Shown: positions 9,089-18,309, counted from the stretch's first letter. The stretch: DNA of 64,000 nucleotides from Sphingobacterium haloxyli (GCF_002980525.1 NZ_PVBQ01000016.1:1-64000), one strand, 5' to 3'. Translations and numbers: made by a program. The notes: a model not told the origin generated them from the letters alone.

Positions 9089-10078
9089 TCACGTAGAGAT
9101 CAACTTTTGAAAACGATATAATGCTTTTTTACCTAATAAGGATGACTCTGCTTCATAATAGCAGTCGCCGAACGTCTTTTCTGGATGTATCGTTTTTATG
9201 GCGAAAGCGGCATTGGTCAATACAACGTTATTCTGTTTCTCATCTCCTTCTCCGCTAATTATGCGATGGAATATAGCAGCTGCGTCTTCCACGGTGTTTC
9301 CTCCGGCGAGATCGGTCGAAGCTACCGGGGAAAAACCGAGCTCTTCTACGGTGATGTATTTCTCGCCTTGATTATCGATAATTTTAAAATCGCCCGTCAG
9401 CGATATTTCATCGTAACCGTCGAGCGCATGGATAATGCTGTACTGTTTGGATGTTTCTTGATATAAATAATGGTATAACCGGGCAAGTTCCAAGCTAAAA
9501 ACACCCACCGCTTGGAACTTAGGATTTGTAGGATTAGTAAGGGGGCCTAGCATGTTGAAGAATGTTTTGACACCCAATGCACGTCGAATCGGTGCAACTG
9601 TTTTCATAGCTGGGTGAAAAAGCGGAGCATGCAAAAAGCAGATATGCGCTTCATCCAACTGGCGCTGAAGCTTATCACGATCATTCGTAAATGAATAGCC
9701 TAGATGTTCCATTACATTGGAGGAACCGCAGCCTGAAGAGACCCCTACGTTGCCGTGTTTCGCCACATGATAGCCTGCTCCCGCCACAACGAAGGATGCC
9801 AACGTGGAAATATTAAAGGTGTTTTTACCATCACCACCGGTACCACATAAATCAATCAAATCATATCCGGGAAATTCTACCTTTTGACAGAGGTCGTACA
9901 TGGCATTGCGAAAGCCGCTAAGTTCCTCTACGCGGATACTTCGCATACCGTATGTCGTCATGAACGCCGCTACTTGATGTGAGTCATACTTACCCATCGC
10001 GATATTGGTAAGAATACTGTAGGCTTCTTCGGTTGTGAATGTTTTATACTCAAATAAATGAGCTAGTATTTCTTTCAT
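9089..10078 (-). CDS. trpD: Anthranilate phosphoribosyltransferase
   Basis: Transfers the phosphoribosyl group from PRPP to anthranilate. The PRPP loop LCGTGGDGKNTFNIST (about 78-92) and the anthranilate-site stretch KHGNVGVSSGCGSS (about 108-121) are complete. Its 329 residues are typical, with no fused TrpG glutaminase. It is the first structural gene of trpD-F-B-A. The ATG lies 22 bases past the U-tract of an attenuator terminator, so expression should depend on read-through governed by charged tRNA-Trp. Confidence 0.96.
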   Translation of the reverse strand: MKEILAHLFEYKTFTTEEAYSILTNIAMGKYDSHQVAAFMTTYGMRSIRVEELSGFRNAMYDLCQKVEFPGYDLIDLCGTGGDGKNTFNISTLASFVVAGAGYHVAKHGNVGVSSGCGSSNVMEHLGYSFTNDRDKLQRQLDEAHICFLHAPLFHPAMKTVAPIRRALGVKTFFNMLGPLTNPTNPKFQAVGVFSLELARLYHYLYQETSKQYSIIHALDGYDEISLTGDFKIIDNQGEKYITVEELGFSPVASTDLAGGNTVEDAAAIFHRIISGEGDEKQNNVVLTNAAFAIKTIHPEKTFGDCYYEAESSLLGKKALYRFQKLIST

Positions 10079-10100
10079 ATTATGCAGGACAAAAGTCTAT

Positions 10101-10130
10101 AAAAAAAGGCTTGCCTAATTTAGGCAAGCC
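10101..10130 (-). terminator. trp attenuator terminator
   Basis: GGCTTGCCTAA and TTAGGCAAGCC form a perfect inverted repeat, followed on the minus strand by seven T. This is a strong intrinsic terminator placed between the Trp-rich leader peptide and trpD, the position expected for the 3:4 hairpin of a transcription attenuator. Confidence 0.9.
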
Positions 10131-10157
10131 CACTATCCTTTGATGTAAAAATTTCAA

Positions 10158-10200
10158 GCAATAGGTTTTTGCCACAACGTTATCTGTTGTGCCACCACCA
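10158..10200 (-). promoter_or_regulatory. trp leader 1:2 pause hairpin and switch segment
   Basis: Inside the leader RNA, CACAAC, which directly follows the Trp codons, pairs with GTTGTG after a 7-base loop; pairs extend past one mismatch. The 3' part (GGCAA) is complementary to TTGCC in the 5' arm of the terminator. It could therefore act as antiterminator when a ribosome stalls on the Trp codons. The hairpin is seen directly; the switch is inferred from the classical attenuation model. Confidence 0.6.
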
Positions 10201-10227
10201 AGCTCTATTTACATTACTAAATTTCAT
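10180..10227 (-). CDS. trpL: trp leader peptide (MKFSNVNRAWWWHNR)
   Basis: A 15-codon open frame holding three consecutive TGG codons at positions 10-12, followed by HNR and TAA. It lies 102 bases before trpD, just after a promoter-like sequence and before a strong intrinsic terminator. This is the layout of a ribosome-mediated tryptophan attenuator: low charged tRNA-Trp stalls the ribosome at the Trp codons, the antiterminator forms and trpDFBA is transcribed. It is too short for standard gene finders. No strong Shine-Dalgarno sequence is visible, as is usual in this phylum. Confidence 0.88.
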   Translation of the reverse strand: MKFSNVNRAWWWHNR

Positions 10228-10246
10228 TTTTAACACTATCTAATAG

Positions 10247-10277
10247 CAAATGTCTAATATTTGTTAATCAAATGCAA
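10247..10277 (-). promoter_or_regulatory. Promoter of the trp leader
   Basis: On the minus strand a TTG (-33) at 10275-10277 is separated by 20 bases from GACATTTG (10247-10254), one mismatch from the Bacteroidota -7 consensus TAnnTTTG. The start would fall near 10240, just before the leader peptide ATG at 10227. Confidence 0.55.
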
Positions 10278-10321
10278 GGAAAATTGTGAAAAATTATTCA
10301 AAAAAGCGTTTACGATCTTCT

Positions 10322-10780
10322 TTAATAAGTCACAAAATGTGCTTTGTTGCCTTTCGATACGAGCGTAAAAGATGCAATTTTATCCTGTGCGATGTATACA
10401 GCGAGCATTTGACGCTTCCGATACCACAAGAAATACATCTTATCGGTGGGTTTTCCTTCTGGATCAATGTCGCGTGTTTCCCGTTTTGGTAAGGACTGAA
10501 AAGGAATATACGCTATTTCATCGAGATTCTTTGGTTGGAGATTAATACGTATTTCCTCTATACTAGCCTCCAGATAGTCGTATCCTTCATCTGTGTCTGT
10601 TTGCTCCAATAATACATGCCTGCTTAAGATTAGGTCCGGTCGTTGGGTCTCATCCGCTATATCAGCGATGAAATCTTTAATAAGAGCGATATCATGTTGG
10701 GCCGTCGTTTCCGTAGATTGTGCTGTAATGAGCTGAACAGAACAGAAAAGAAGAAAAAAAACTGGTAATATTTTTTGCAT
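10322..10780 (-). CDS. Secreted protein of unknown function
   Basis: A 152-residue protein beginning MQKILPVFFLLF, with a signal peptide cut near ITAQ (residue 20). Upstream codons in the same frame lack a signal and overlap the DUF2795 gene, so this internal start is preferred. The mature part contains LILSRHVLLEQTD, an Arg/Tyr-rich FLWYRKRQML segment and no motif I recognise. It lies downstream of the DUF2795 gene with a 61-base gap and ends about 40 bases before the trp promoter. Confidence 0.7.
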   Translation of the reverse strand: MQKILPVFFLLFCSVQLITAQSTETTAQHDIALIKDFIADIADETQRPDLILSRHVLLEQTDTDEGYDYLEASIEEIRINLQPKNLDEIAYIPFQSLPKRETRDIDPEGKPTDKMYFLWYRKRQMLAVYIAQDKIASFTLVSKGNKAHFVTY

Positions 10781-10841
10781 AAAAAGCGTGCTTTTTAAGT
10801 AAGACCGCTTTTCAAAGAGAAGGATTAATACCTTCTCCTTT

Positions 10842-11063
10842 TTAATACTCGTCTTCGTTAAAGAAGAAATCGTCTTTTGTAGGATAGTCCGGCCAAATCT
10901 CTTCAATATTCTCGTAAGGCTCTCCATCATCCTCCAGGGCTTGGAGATTTTCGATGACCTCAACTGGAGCCCCCGAACGAATGCCATAGTCAATTAACTC
11001 ATCTTTAGTTGCTGGCCATGGCGCGTCTTCCAAATGTGAAGCAAGTTCTAGTGTCCAATACAT
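10842..11063 (-). CDS. DUF2795 domain protein
   Basis: A 73-residue acidic protein of the DUF2795 family, highly conserved in Bacteroidota. The characteristic parts are MYWTLELASHLEDAPWPATK, ELIDYGIRSGAPVEVIENL and the acidic tail with WPDYPTKDDFFFNEDEY. No enzymatic motif is visible; the function of the family is unknown to me. A -7-like element TATTTTTG lies at 11097-11104 on the minus strand, 33 bases before the start. Confidence 0.88.
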   Translation of the reverse strand: MYWTLELASHLEDAPWPATKDELIDYGIRSGAPVEVIENLQALEDDGEPYENIEEIWPDYPTKDDFFFNEDEY

Positions 11064-11186
11064 ATATCTACTATTTTAGTGAATCCCTTTTTTTCGCAAA
11101 AATAACATTATTATCCACTAAATCAAGTCAAACGATTGTTATTAATTGCGTTTCAATGTAATTGATTGTAATACAGTAAAATAAAA

Positions 11187-11945
11187 TTATATATTTTCAA
11201 AATCAGAACCCTTTTTTTTAAGTGCATCAAGCCGAGGGTGTATAGATTTGATGTCTGGATTCGGATAGTCATCCTCAATAAGCCCGTCGCGCATGCGGAC
11301 AATGCGATGTGCATGTTGTGCAATATCCTCTTCATGGGTTACCAAGATAATCGTGTTGCCTCTTGCATGTATGTCTTCTACGAGTCCCATGATTTCGATG
11401 GAGGTTTTGGTGTCCAGGTTCCCTGTGGGTTCGTCAGCCAGAATGATGGAAGGATCATTGATGAGCGCACGTGCTACAGCTACCCGTTGCCGCTGTCCAC
11501 CGGATAATTCGTTGGGTTTGTGGTCGACGCGATTTCCCAACCCCACATTTTCTAAAGCATGTAGTGCCTTTTCTTCCCGTGCCTTTTTATTATAGCCTGC
11601 ATAAATCAAGGGAAGAGCCACATTTTCCAACGCTGAATTTTTAGGTAAGAGATTGAAGGTCTGAAAGACAAAGCCGATTTCTTTGTTACGGACCTCCGCC
11701 AACTCGTCCTCACTCATCTCAGAAACGTTAATGTTATTCAATATATACTGTCCTTTAGTCGGTGTATCCAGACAGCCTAAAATATTCATCAACGTGGATT
11801 TACCAGAACCCGATGGCCCCATTAGCGCTACAAATTCACCCTTTTTTATATTGAGCGATACCGATTTGAGGGCATGTATTCTTTCTGCTCCGATGACGTA
11901 TTCTCTTCCAATATCTTCTATTTGAATTAAATAATGTTCTTCCAT
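11187..11945 (-). CDS. ABC transporter ATP-binding protein (LolD/MacB type)
   Basis: Cytoplasmic ATPase of the MacB/LolD/FtsE-like group. Walker A is GPSGSGKST (about 43-51), the Q-loop is in [10 protein letters not shown], the signature is [15 protein letters not shown], Walker B is [12 protein letters not shown] and the H-loop LVTHE. Its 252 residues include a C-terminal extension of about 25. No permease gene is adjacent in this window, so the transported substrate (lipoprotein, peptide or macrolide-like) cannot be assigned; Bacteroidota often encode the permease elsewhere. Confidence 0.93.
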   Translation of the reverse strand: MEEHYLIQIEDIGREYVIGAERIHALKSVSLNIKKGEFVALMGPSGSGKSTLMNILGCLDTPTKGQYILNNINVSEMSEDELAEVRNKEIGFVFQTFNLLPKNSALENVALPLIYAGYNKKAREEKALHALENVGLGNRVDHKPNELSGGQRQRVAVARALINDPSIILADEPTGNLDTKTSIEIMGLVEDIHARGNTIILVTHEEDIAQHAHRIVRMRDGLIEDDYPNPDIKSIHPRLDALKKKGSDFENI

Positions 11946-11977
11946 GCGTTTCGCGTTAAGTGGGCTTAAGATACAAT

Positions 11978-12718
11978 TTATTTGTTATAGATTTTCCATG
12001 CTTCCCGCATTTTGTGGTATACCTCGGCCTCCAAGGAGCTGAACGCCTCACTACCTTCCGCGTTGGGCGCAATAGGAGCTAGCACGCTCACATGGATGAC
12101 GCCAGGTTTTGTGCCGTAGGTTTTTCCGTCATCCCATAATATTTGCCAAGCATCCTGAATGACAATGGGAAGAATGGAGGTCTGATTTTCACTGGCCATT
12201 CGGAAAGCACCGGATTTGAAGTGGTGCAAGTCCGGAGGATAATTATCGTCAATTTTTCCCTCTGGGAAAATAGCCAATGACTTACCCTCCCGAAGAAGTT
12301 CAAGAGCCCTCTTATAAGCTTTAAAGGCCGATATTTTACTGTCCCGCTTGAGGGGAATATCAATGGTCTGGAAGAATATACGAGTGATTGGATTATTTAA
12401 GAGTTCTATTTTTCCCATAAAGGAAAAAGGATATTTACACAGGTAGTTTAAAATAGTGATATCGAGAAAAGAAGTGTGATTGGCACATAAGACATAGTTT
12501 TTGGACCAGTCAATAGGCGTTTCGTATTTTACCTGGACACGTATACCGACGGCATAGATTCCCGCCAAACTTATCCATCTCCGAAAGAATACAAGTTTTC
12601 GATAATGTTTTTTAGGATTTCGGGCGTAAAAATATAGAAATGGATAGCCCAAACAAAAGAAAAATAGGACCGCAGCAAAATAGGCGTAAAGATGGATCTT
12701 TCTTAAGAATCGGACCAT
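11978..12718 (-). CDS. 1-acyl-sn-glycerol-3-phosphate acyltransferase (PlsC family)
   Basis: Membrane acyltransferase making phosphatidic acid from lysophosphatidic acid. The catalytic motif NHTSFLD (HX4D, His at about 82) and the substrate motif FPEGKID are present. A hydrophobic N-terminal anchor covers about residues 10-32. Its 246 residues are typical. It lies on the minus strand 49 bases after the M20 peptidase gene with a hairpin between. Other PlsC-fold proteins acylate ornithine lipids or lysolipids, so exact substrate is inferred. Confidence 0.88.
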   Translation of the reverse strand: MVRFLRKIHLYAYFAAVLFFFCLGYPFLYFYARNPKKHYRKLVFFRRWISLAGIYAVGIRVQVKYETPIDWSKNYVLCANHTSFLDITILNYLCKYPFSFMGKIELLNNPITRIFFQTIDIPLKRDSKISAFKAYKRALELLREGKSLAIFPEGKIDDNYPPDLHHFKSGAFRMASENQTSILPIVIQDAWQILWDDGKTYGTKPGVIHVSVLAPIAPNAEGSEAFSSLEAEVYHKMREAWKIYNK

Positions 12719-12727
12719 ATTTAAAAG

Positions 12728-12755
12728 GTAGAGACGCTGTATATGGCGTCTCTAC
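12728..12755 (-). terminator. Hairpin after the M20 dipeptidase gene
   Basis: GTAGAGACGC and GCGTCTCTAC form a perfect 10-bp stem with an 8-base loop. Leftward it is followed by only a short, interrupted T-run (TTTTAAAT), so it may be a weak terminator or mRNA end-stabiliser. Confidence 0.55.
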
Positions 12756-12767
12756 AATTATAAGCTA

Positions 12768-14138
12768 TTATTTGTTTAATTCAGCATAATATTTGAAGAA
12801 TAATGGAATGGTTTCGATGCCCTTCAGATAGTTTTCTATGCCATATTTTTCGTTTGGCGAGTGCAAATTATCACTATCCAAGCCAAAACCTAATAACACT
12901 GTTTTTACATTGAGCTCTTTTTCAAATAATGCGACAATTGGAATGGAACCACCACCACGGGTTGGAATGGGTTTTTTATTGAAAGATTCTTCCAATGCCA
13001 TTTCCGCCGCTCGGTACGCTATGCTGTCTGTCGGGGTGACCACCGGCTCGCCACCATGATGCGGTTTTACCTTCACGTTTACATAAGCCGGTGCGATAGC
13101 TTCAAAATGTTTTTTGAACAGGTCGGTGATCTTTTCGGAATTTTGATTAGGAACCAATCGCATGGATATTTTAGCATAAGCTTTCGAAGGTAATACGGTT
13201 TTTGCACCTTCGCCGATATAGCCGCCCCATATACCGTTTACCTCCAGCGTAGGACGGATTCCGGCGCGCTCGATGGTCGTATAACCCTTTTCTCCCCACA
13301 CCTCGTCAATACCTAAATCTGTTTTGTATTCCTCGATATCGAAAGGTGCTTTGTTCAATGCGTCTCTTTCTTCTTTGCTTAATTCTACCACATCGTCATA
13401 AAACCCGGGAATAGCAATGTGATTGTTGTCGTCGTGCAATGAAGCTATTAGCTTAGCGAGAACCGTTGCGGGATTCGCTACCGCTCCCCCGTATACACCG
13501 GAATGCAGATCGCGGCTAGGGCCCGTTACTTCTACTTCTACGTAGGAAAGTCCGCGTAATCCGGTTTCGATTGACGGCTGTTCAAGGCTGATCATCGAGG
13601 TGTCAGAAATGACAATAACATCGTTCTTTAAACGGTCTTTGTTGGCTTTAACGAAGTCGCCTAAATGCGCGGAACCTACTTCCTCTTCGCCTTCGATCAT
13701 AAATTTAATGTTACAGGTCAAAGCGTTATTTTTCATCATGTATTCAAATGCCTTGACATGCATATAGAACTGCCCCTTATCATCTGCAGCCCCTCTGGCG
13801 TAGATTTTCCCATTCCGGACAGTCGGTTCAAAGGGAGGTGTATCCCACAATTCCAATGGATCGGCTGGTTGTACGTCATAGTGGCCGTATACCAAAACCG
13901 TCGGAAGAGAAGGATCTACTATTTTCTCTCCGTACACGATGGGGTTCCCGGCGGTAGGACAAACTTCCACTTTATCAGCGCCTGCTTGTTTCAACTTATC
14001 GGCCACGAAGCTCGCCGTTTTTACGATGTCTTCTTTGTATTTGGGATCGGCACTTATGGATGGGAAACGTAATAATGCGAATAATTCTTCTAAAAATCTA
14101 TCCTTATTGGATTGGACATATTCTTTTATTGTTTGCAT
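12768..14138 (-). CDS. M20 family dipeptidase
   Basis: Zinc metallopeptidase of the M20 ArgE/DapE/CPG2/carnosinase group, 456 residues. Metal ligands and catalytic residues are seen in VYGHYDVQP (His, Asp), ARGAADDKG (bridging Asp), EGEEEVGS (catalytic Glu and ligand), VISDTSM (Asp) and NLHSPNEKYG (His). A dimerisation lid covers roughly residues 200-350. There is no signal peptide, so it is probably cytosolic, hydrolysing dipeptides taken up from the medium. A -7-like TACCTTTG lies 15 bases upstream of the start. Confidence 0.93.
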   Translation of the reverse strand: MQTIKEYVQSNKDRFLEELFALLRFPSISADPKYKEDIVKTASFVADKLKQAGADKVEVCPTAGNPIVYGEKIVDPSLPTVLVYGHYDVQPADPLELWDTPPFEPTVRNGKIYARGAADDKGQFYMHVKAFEYMMKNNALTCNIKFMIEGEEEVGSAHLGDFVKANKDRLKNDVIVISDTSMISLEQPSIETGLRGLSYVEVEVTGPSRDLHSGVYGGAVANPATVLAKLIASLHDDNNHIAIPGFYDDVVELSKEERDALNKAPFDIEEYKTDLGIDEVWGEKGYTTIERAGIRPTLEVNGIWGGYIGEGAKTVLPSKAYAKISMRLVPNQNSEKITDLFKKHFEAIAPAYVNVKVKPHHGGEPVVTPTDSIAYRAAEMALEESFNKKPIPTRGGGSIPIVALFEKELNVKTVLLGFGLDSDNLHSPNEKYGIENYLKGIETIPLFFKYYAELNK

Positions 14139-14153
14139 AATTTTGTGTTTTTA

Positions 14154-14161
14154 CAAAGGTA
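14154..14161 (-). promoter_or_regulatory. Putative -7 element of the M20 dipeptidase gene
   Basis: TACCTTTG on the minus strand fits TAnnTTTG and lies 15 bases before the start codon at 14138. No clear -33 partner was found. Confidence 0.4.
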
Positions 14162-14362
14162 CCAATTATAATTTTCATTAAAATAAATTGTTTTATCTCC
14201 TTTTGTTTATGGTAATTTATGCAGGTTTTATTTTTTTTATCGCTGAAGAGGTATCTTAAAGATGTTAAGAAAATGCTAAATTTTTAGAATAAAGAAAAAT
14301 TGTCATATAATTATGATATTTTCGTAGATGTGTTAAACTTTTGAATTTTAGCTACCAATTTA

Positions 14363-17128
14363 ATGAAAAGATTATCCATATCGCTTTTTGTATTCTTGCT
14401 TCTGGCTTGTGCCACGCATTTACGAGCACAGACCAACATTAGGGGTAAGGTACTGGATGAAAGTGACCAAACCTCGCTTGGCAATGCTACCATTATGTTA
14501 TTGCAGGCAAAAGACTCTATCCTTGTGGATCACACAAGAGCCGGTGATAATGGCGTATTTGAATTACACAAGCCAGATACTATTCCGTATTTGCTAATTA
14601 TCAGCTATCCAAAATACGGCGATTATTTTAAACATATTGATGAAGATGCTGACGTGAATTTAGGGGATGTGAAATTGACGAGTGTGAGCCATCTAATTGA
14701 AGAGGTTATCGTAACCGGTAGGATCCCCGTTGTTATAAAAGGAGATACGACGGAATATGACGCTTCGAGTTTTGTCGTAGAAAAAAATGCTAAAGTAGAG
14801 GATCTACTAAAAGTTCTACCCGGTATTTCGGTGGATGCGGATGGAAAAATAACCGCTCAAGGGAAAACTGTAGAGAAAGTACTGGTGGATGGGGAGGAAT
14901 TTTTCGGCGATGATCCGACACTCGTGACACGCAACATCCGTTCAGATATGGTAGACAAAGTGCAACTATATGAGAAGAAATCGGAAGAAACTGAACGGAC
15001 GGGTGTGGACGACGGAGAACGCATACAGACCATCAATGTGAAATTAAAAGAGGATGCGAAAAAAGGGATGTTTGGAAAGGTTGAAGGTGCAGGAGGAACG
15101 GATGATTTCTATTTGGGAAAGCTTGCACTTAACAAATTTAACGGTAGCCAAAAAATAGGAGCTTACCTCATGGGGGCAAATGATGGCAATTTAAGCTTGA
15201 ACTGGCAGGAAGCCGAAAAATTTGGCATGTCAACTATGGAGTCGGGAATGACCGACGATGGAGGAATGTATTTTATTTCATCTGGTGATAGTTTTGATTA
15301 TTGGGATGGCAAGGGTAGACCGCAAGCACTAAGTACGGGCGTCAGTTTTCTGGACGCGTGGAAAGAGAATAAGCATAAGCTGAACGGGAGTTATAAATAT
15401 GGTATGATTCAAAATGATGTGGGAGAGAGTTCTATATCTAGAAATAGTTTGCCGGATAATGAGGAGTTGAATACGGTCAGTACATCCAATAGAGAAACCG
15501 ATGCGCGTAGACACCGTTTTAATACGAAATATGACTGGAAAATAGACTCGTTGACCACGCTTACACTCAATCTATCAGCAAATAAAGGCAGATCAGAATC
15601 GAATAGCCATACCACAGCTTCGTCTAGAAACCAGGACGGTGAAGCTATAAACGAGAACGAACGCACGGAAAGCTCCATATCCGATAATACAGATTTTAGC
15701 TACCGCGGTTATCTTACTCGACGATTCAAAAAAATCGGACGTTCGGCATCTTTTCGGTTTGGAGGCAATATCAGTGATAATAACGGATCCGGCTTTTTGA
15801 ACTCGATCCTTAACACGTATGATGAAGATGGAAATGTATTGACTGATCCTATTGACCAGCGAAAAGAAATGAATCGTCAATCGAACAGTATAACCACTTC
15901 CTTAACGTATACCGAGCCGATTACCTCCAAATTGAACTCTTCGGTTGGGTATGAATACAATATGTCCAAGGCACATGCTATCAATACCTCTTATAACAAT
16001 GATGGCAATGGCAATTATACGGATTTTGATGAGGAATTCAGTAGCGATTTTAATTTCAATACGGTAAGAAACGCGGTGAATGTCGCTTTTAATTATAAAC
16101 TGGAAAAGTTTGAAGTCAATTTTACGAACAATTTTAGGAACGACGATATGTTCCAACAAAATAATTATGAAGACCTCAACGCTAGCCGAGATTTTTTTAC
16201 GTATAATCCGTCGGCAAGATTGCGTTATAATTTAAGTAGCAATAAAAGGATTGGTTTCCACTATAACCATTCGAATACGCTGCCTTCGCTTTCGCAGATT
16301 CAGCCGCTTCGCCAGAACCAGGATCCATTAAATATAGTCGTGGGGAATCAAGATCTGACTCCGGCACGTAACGACCGATATAACATTTATTACAGCAATT
16401 ATAATATGATGAAGGGCACCAATTTATATGTCGACGTGGAATGGCGACAAACTAAAAACGCAATTCAACAAAATGTGATGATTGAAAACGGCGTGCGGAC
16501 ATTATTTTATGAAAATCTAGATGGATATGTAGCTAATAATGGCCGCATTTGGCTGGGTGGAGGCTTCGACGTCAGTAAGAAAATGCAGTTGAAAGCACGT
16601 ATTTCAGGGAACGGAAGTTACAATAATTTTTATAATTATATCAATTCACAGCTGAATGAGAACACAAACTATGACTATTCTTTTGGACTGAATCTTTCCA
16701 AGAATACAACGAAAAATATTGATTTTAATGTTGGTTTCCACCCGGGATGGCGATTAATGGAAACCTCCTTACAACCTGAATTAAATAGCTCTGGGTTTGT
16801 TTATCGCACCAATGTTTGGTACTCATGGAAATTGCCGTGGAAGCTTAGTCTTTACGGAGATATGTCTTATAATTACGAAGCACCGACGAAAGCGCTAAAC
16901 GAGAAGTTTGAGCTCTTGTTGTTTAGGCCCGGAATATCCAAGAAGTTCTTAAAAGATGAAAGCCTAGTAGTAGACGTCTATGTTAATGATATTTTTAACC
17001 AGAATAGGGGATTCAGAAGATTTCAGTCGGGCAGTATGATTTCGCAAAACACCTATAACACAATATCGCGGTATTTTATGCTGAAGGTTAGTTGGGACTT
17101 TACATCCATGAAAGGAGGAAAAGAATAA
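14363..17128 (+). CDS. TonB-receptor-like outer membrane beta-barrel protein
   Basis: A 921-residue outer membrane protein: signal peptide (cut near LRAQ, residue 22), carboxypeptidase-like domain (about 23-115), plug-like domain (about 115-225, KVLVDGEEFFGDDP), then a large barrel. The type is the outer_membrane beta-barrel family (OMP_b-brl_3) commonly paired with GLPGLI proteins. The C-terminal strand ends with KVSWDFTSMKGGKE rather than a clear terminal aromatic. The stop codon overlaps the ATG of the next gene (TAATG). The ligand is unknown; the pairing with a GLPGLI protein is seen in many Bacteroidota without a defined substrate. Confidence 0.88.
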   Translation: MKRLSISLFVFLLLACATHLRAQTNIRGKVLDESDQTSLGNATIMLLQAKDSILVDHTRAGDNGVFELHKPDTIPYLLIISYPKYGDYFKHIDEDADVNLGDVKLTSVSHLIEEVIVTGRIPVVIKGDTTEYDASSFVVEKNAKVEDLLKVLPGISVDADGKITAQGKTVEKVLVDGEEFFGDDPTLVTRNIRSDMVDKVQLYEKKSEETERTGVDDGERIQTINVKLKEDAKKGMFGKVEGAGGTDDFYLGKLALNKFNGSQKIGAYLMGANDGNLSLNWQEAEKFGMSTMESGMTDDGGMYFISSGDSFDYWDGKGRPQALSTGVSFLDAWKENKHKLNGSYKYGMIQNDVGESSISRNSLPDNEELNTVSTSNRETDARRHRFNTKYDWKIDSLTTLTLNLSANKGRSESNSHTTASSRNQDGEAINENERTESSISDNTDFSYRGYLTRRFKKIGRSASFRFGGNISDNNGSGFLNSILNTYDEDGNVLTDPIDQRKEMNRQSNSITTSLTYTEPITSKLNSSVGYEYNMSKAHAINTSYNNDGNGNYTDFDEEFSSDFNFNTVRNAVNVAFNYKLEKFEVNFTNNFRNDDMFQQNNYEDLNASRDFFTYNPSARLRYNLSSNKRIGFHYNHSNTLPSLSQIQPLRQNQDPLNIVVGNQDLTPARNDRYNIYYSNYNMMKGTNLYVDVEWRQTKNAIQQNVMIENGVRTLFYENLDGYVANNGRIWLGGGFDVSKKMQLKARISGNGSYNNFYNYINSQLNENTNYDYSFGLNLSKNTTKNIDFNVGFHPGWRLMETSLQPELNSSGFVYRTNVWYSWKLPWKLSLYGDMSYNYEAPTKALNEKFELLLFRPGISKKFLKDESLVVDVYVNDIFNQNRGFRRFQSGSMISQNTYNTISRYFMLKVSWDFTSMKGGKE

Positions 17129-17919
17129 TGAGAAACGCAATCTTATTGATGACCATTACCGCAATTGTTCTGATCGCTGGACAGACAACGGCGCAACATG
17201 CATATTTCCCTACGGAAGGAACTATAACATACGATAAGACGGTGCATGTTAAGAACCTGTTGAAAAGACATATTTCCACGTTAAAGGATGATAATTTTGG
17301 TAAGACGTATTATCAGGAGCTGATGGATAGGGTTTCCGAAACAGCTGTTTTGAAAAAGAAAGTCTCGTTTCGTGGAAGCGAAATGAGTATGGAAAGTGTG
17401 GCCGAAACCCATGATCCTATCCTTTCAAATCTTTTGAGGTCAGGCTTGCTGGATTACCAGCAGACGCTCTATCAAGATCTTTCAAAATCTATTTCAAAAT
17501 CCACCTTTGAAATAGGAGGGTCTCCGGTTCTTATCCAGGACTCACTGCTTCACGTTAAATGGAAGATTACAAATGAATACCGTAATATTGCAGGATATGA
17601 TTGCCGAAGAGCAAACGGTGTAACCTTGGATTCCGTGTATGTAGTGGCTTTCTATACCGATCAAATTCCGTTGTCTGCCGGACCGGGTACGGTACATGGG
17701 CTTCCTGGAATGATTTTGGGATTGGTTGTGCCAGAACAGCATTTCAATATCTACGCTACAGATGTGAAGTTTGGGGCTCCGAATATAAAAACTGTTACTG
17801 GTCGGAAAAGGGATCAGCCCATGACAAGAAAAGAAGCACACGGTCGGTTGAAAGACATTTTAGGACGCTGGATGACTGACCAACAATTTAACTTGTTATT
17901 AGCAGCGATGTTTCTTTAG
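17128..17919 (+). CDS. GLPGLI family secreted protein
   Basis: A 263-residue secreted protein. The start at 17128 (MRNAILLMTIT) overlaps the stop of the barrel gene by one base and gives a signal peptide ending near TTAQ. The family hallmark is seen in TVHGLPGMILGLVVP, preceded by the GYDCRRA segment and YVVAFYTDQIP. GLPGLI proteins are of unknown function. The overlap shows translational coupling with the barrel protein, so the two likely form one surface system. Confidence 0.88.
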   Translation: MRNAILLMTITAIVLIAGQTTAQHAYFPTEGTITYDKTVHVKNLLKRHISTLKDDNFGKTYYQELMDRVSETAVLKKKVSFRGSEMSMESVAETHDPILSNLLRSGLLDYQQTLYQDLSKSISKSTFEIGGSPVLIQDSLLHVKWKITNEYRNIAGYDCRRANGVTLDSVYVVAFYTDQIPLSAGPGTVHGLPGMILGLVVPEQHFNIYATDVKFGAPNIKTVTGRKRDQPMTRKEAHGRLKDILGRWMTDQQFNLLLAAMFL

Positions 17920-17944
17920 AGAAGCGAAAATGTCCTCGAAAAAA

Positions 17945-17973
17945 AATCCCGATTGTGTATACCAATCGGGATT
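17945..17973 (-). terminator. Terminator of the histone H1-like gene
   Basis: AATCCCGATTG and its complement form an 11-bp stem. Leftward it is followed by a run of nine T, so it is the intrinsic terminator of the minus-strand gene at 17996-18175. Rightward it may also insulate the GLPGLI operon. Confidence 0.8.
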
Positions 17974-17995
17974 CTATAAACGAAAAGCCAAAAGA

Positions 17996-18175
17996 CTATT
18001 TTCCTGCGTTTTTCTTCTCCGTAACTTCGTTACGGATTTCCTGCGCTAAGGTTTTGATTTCTTGTAAACCTTTACGTACACGTGTCCCTGCAGCAGAATT
18101 ACCATTGTTGAAGAACTTATCTGCATCCCCTTCGATAGATGCTACCAATTCTTTTAGTTTGTTGTAGTTTTCCAT
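17996..18175 (-). CDS. Histone H1-like (Hc1-type) DNA-binding protein
   Basis: A 59-residue basic protein, too short for usual size cut-offs. It begins MENYNKLKELVASIEGD and contains the stretch NSAAGTRVRKGLQEIKTLAQEIRNEV, typical of the small Hc1-like histone proteins of Bacteroidota. It ends in a Lys-rich tail (EKKNAGK). The expected role is nucleoid binding. It has its own terminator with nine T (17945-17973). A gene is clearly indicated by the clean frame, start and terminator; the family is recognised from memory of related proteins. Confidence 0.85.
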   Translation of the reverse strand: MENYNKLKELVASIEGDADKFFNNGNSAAGTRVRKGLQEIKTLAQEIRNEVTEKKNAGK

Positions 18176-18309
18176 TTTTTTTAAAATAATTTAGTTTCTA
18201 TGAATATTATATTTAAGCTGATTAAAAATACAAGCTAAATATACAAAAACAACGCTGTAAAGTGCAATTTTTGTATTAAAAATCAAAAAATAAATTTCGT
18301 TTGACGGTA

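Noticed and set aside
10101..10230. T-box or TRAP-type control of the trp genes
   Set aside because: There is no T-box sequence and no series of GAG/UAG repeats; the Trp codons and terminator explain the region better.
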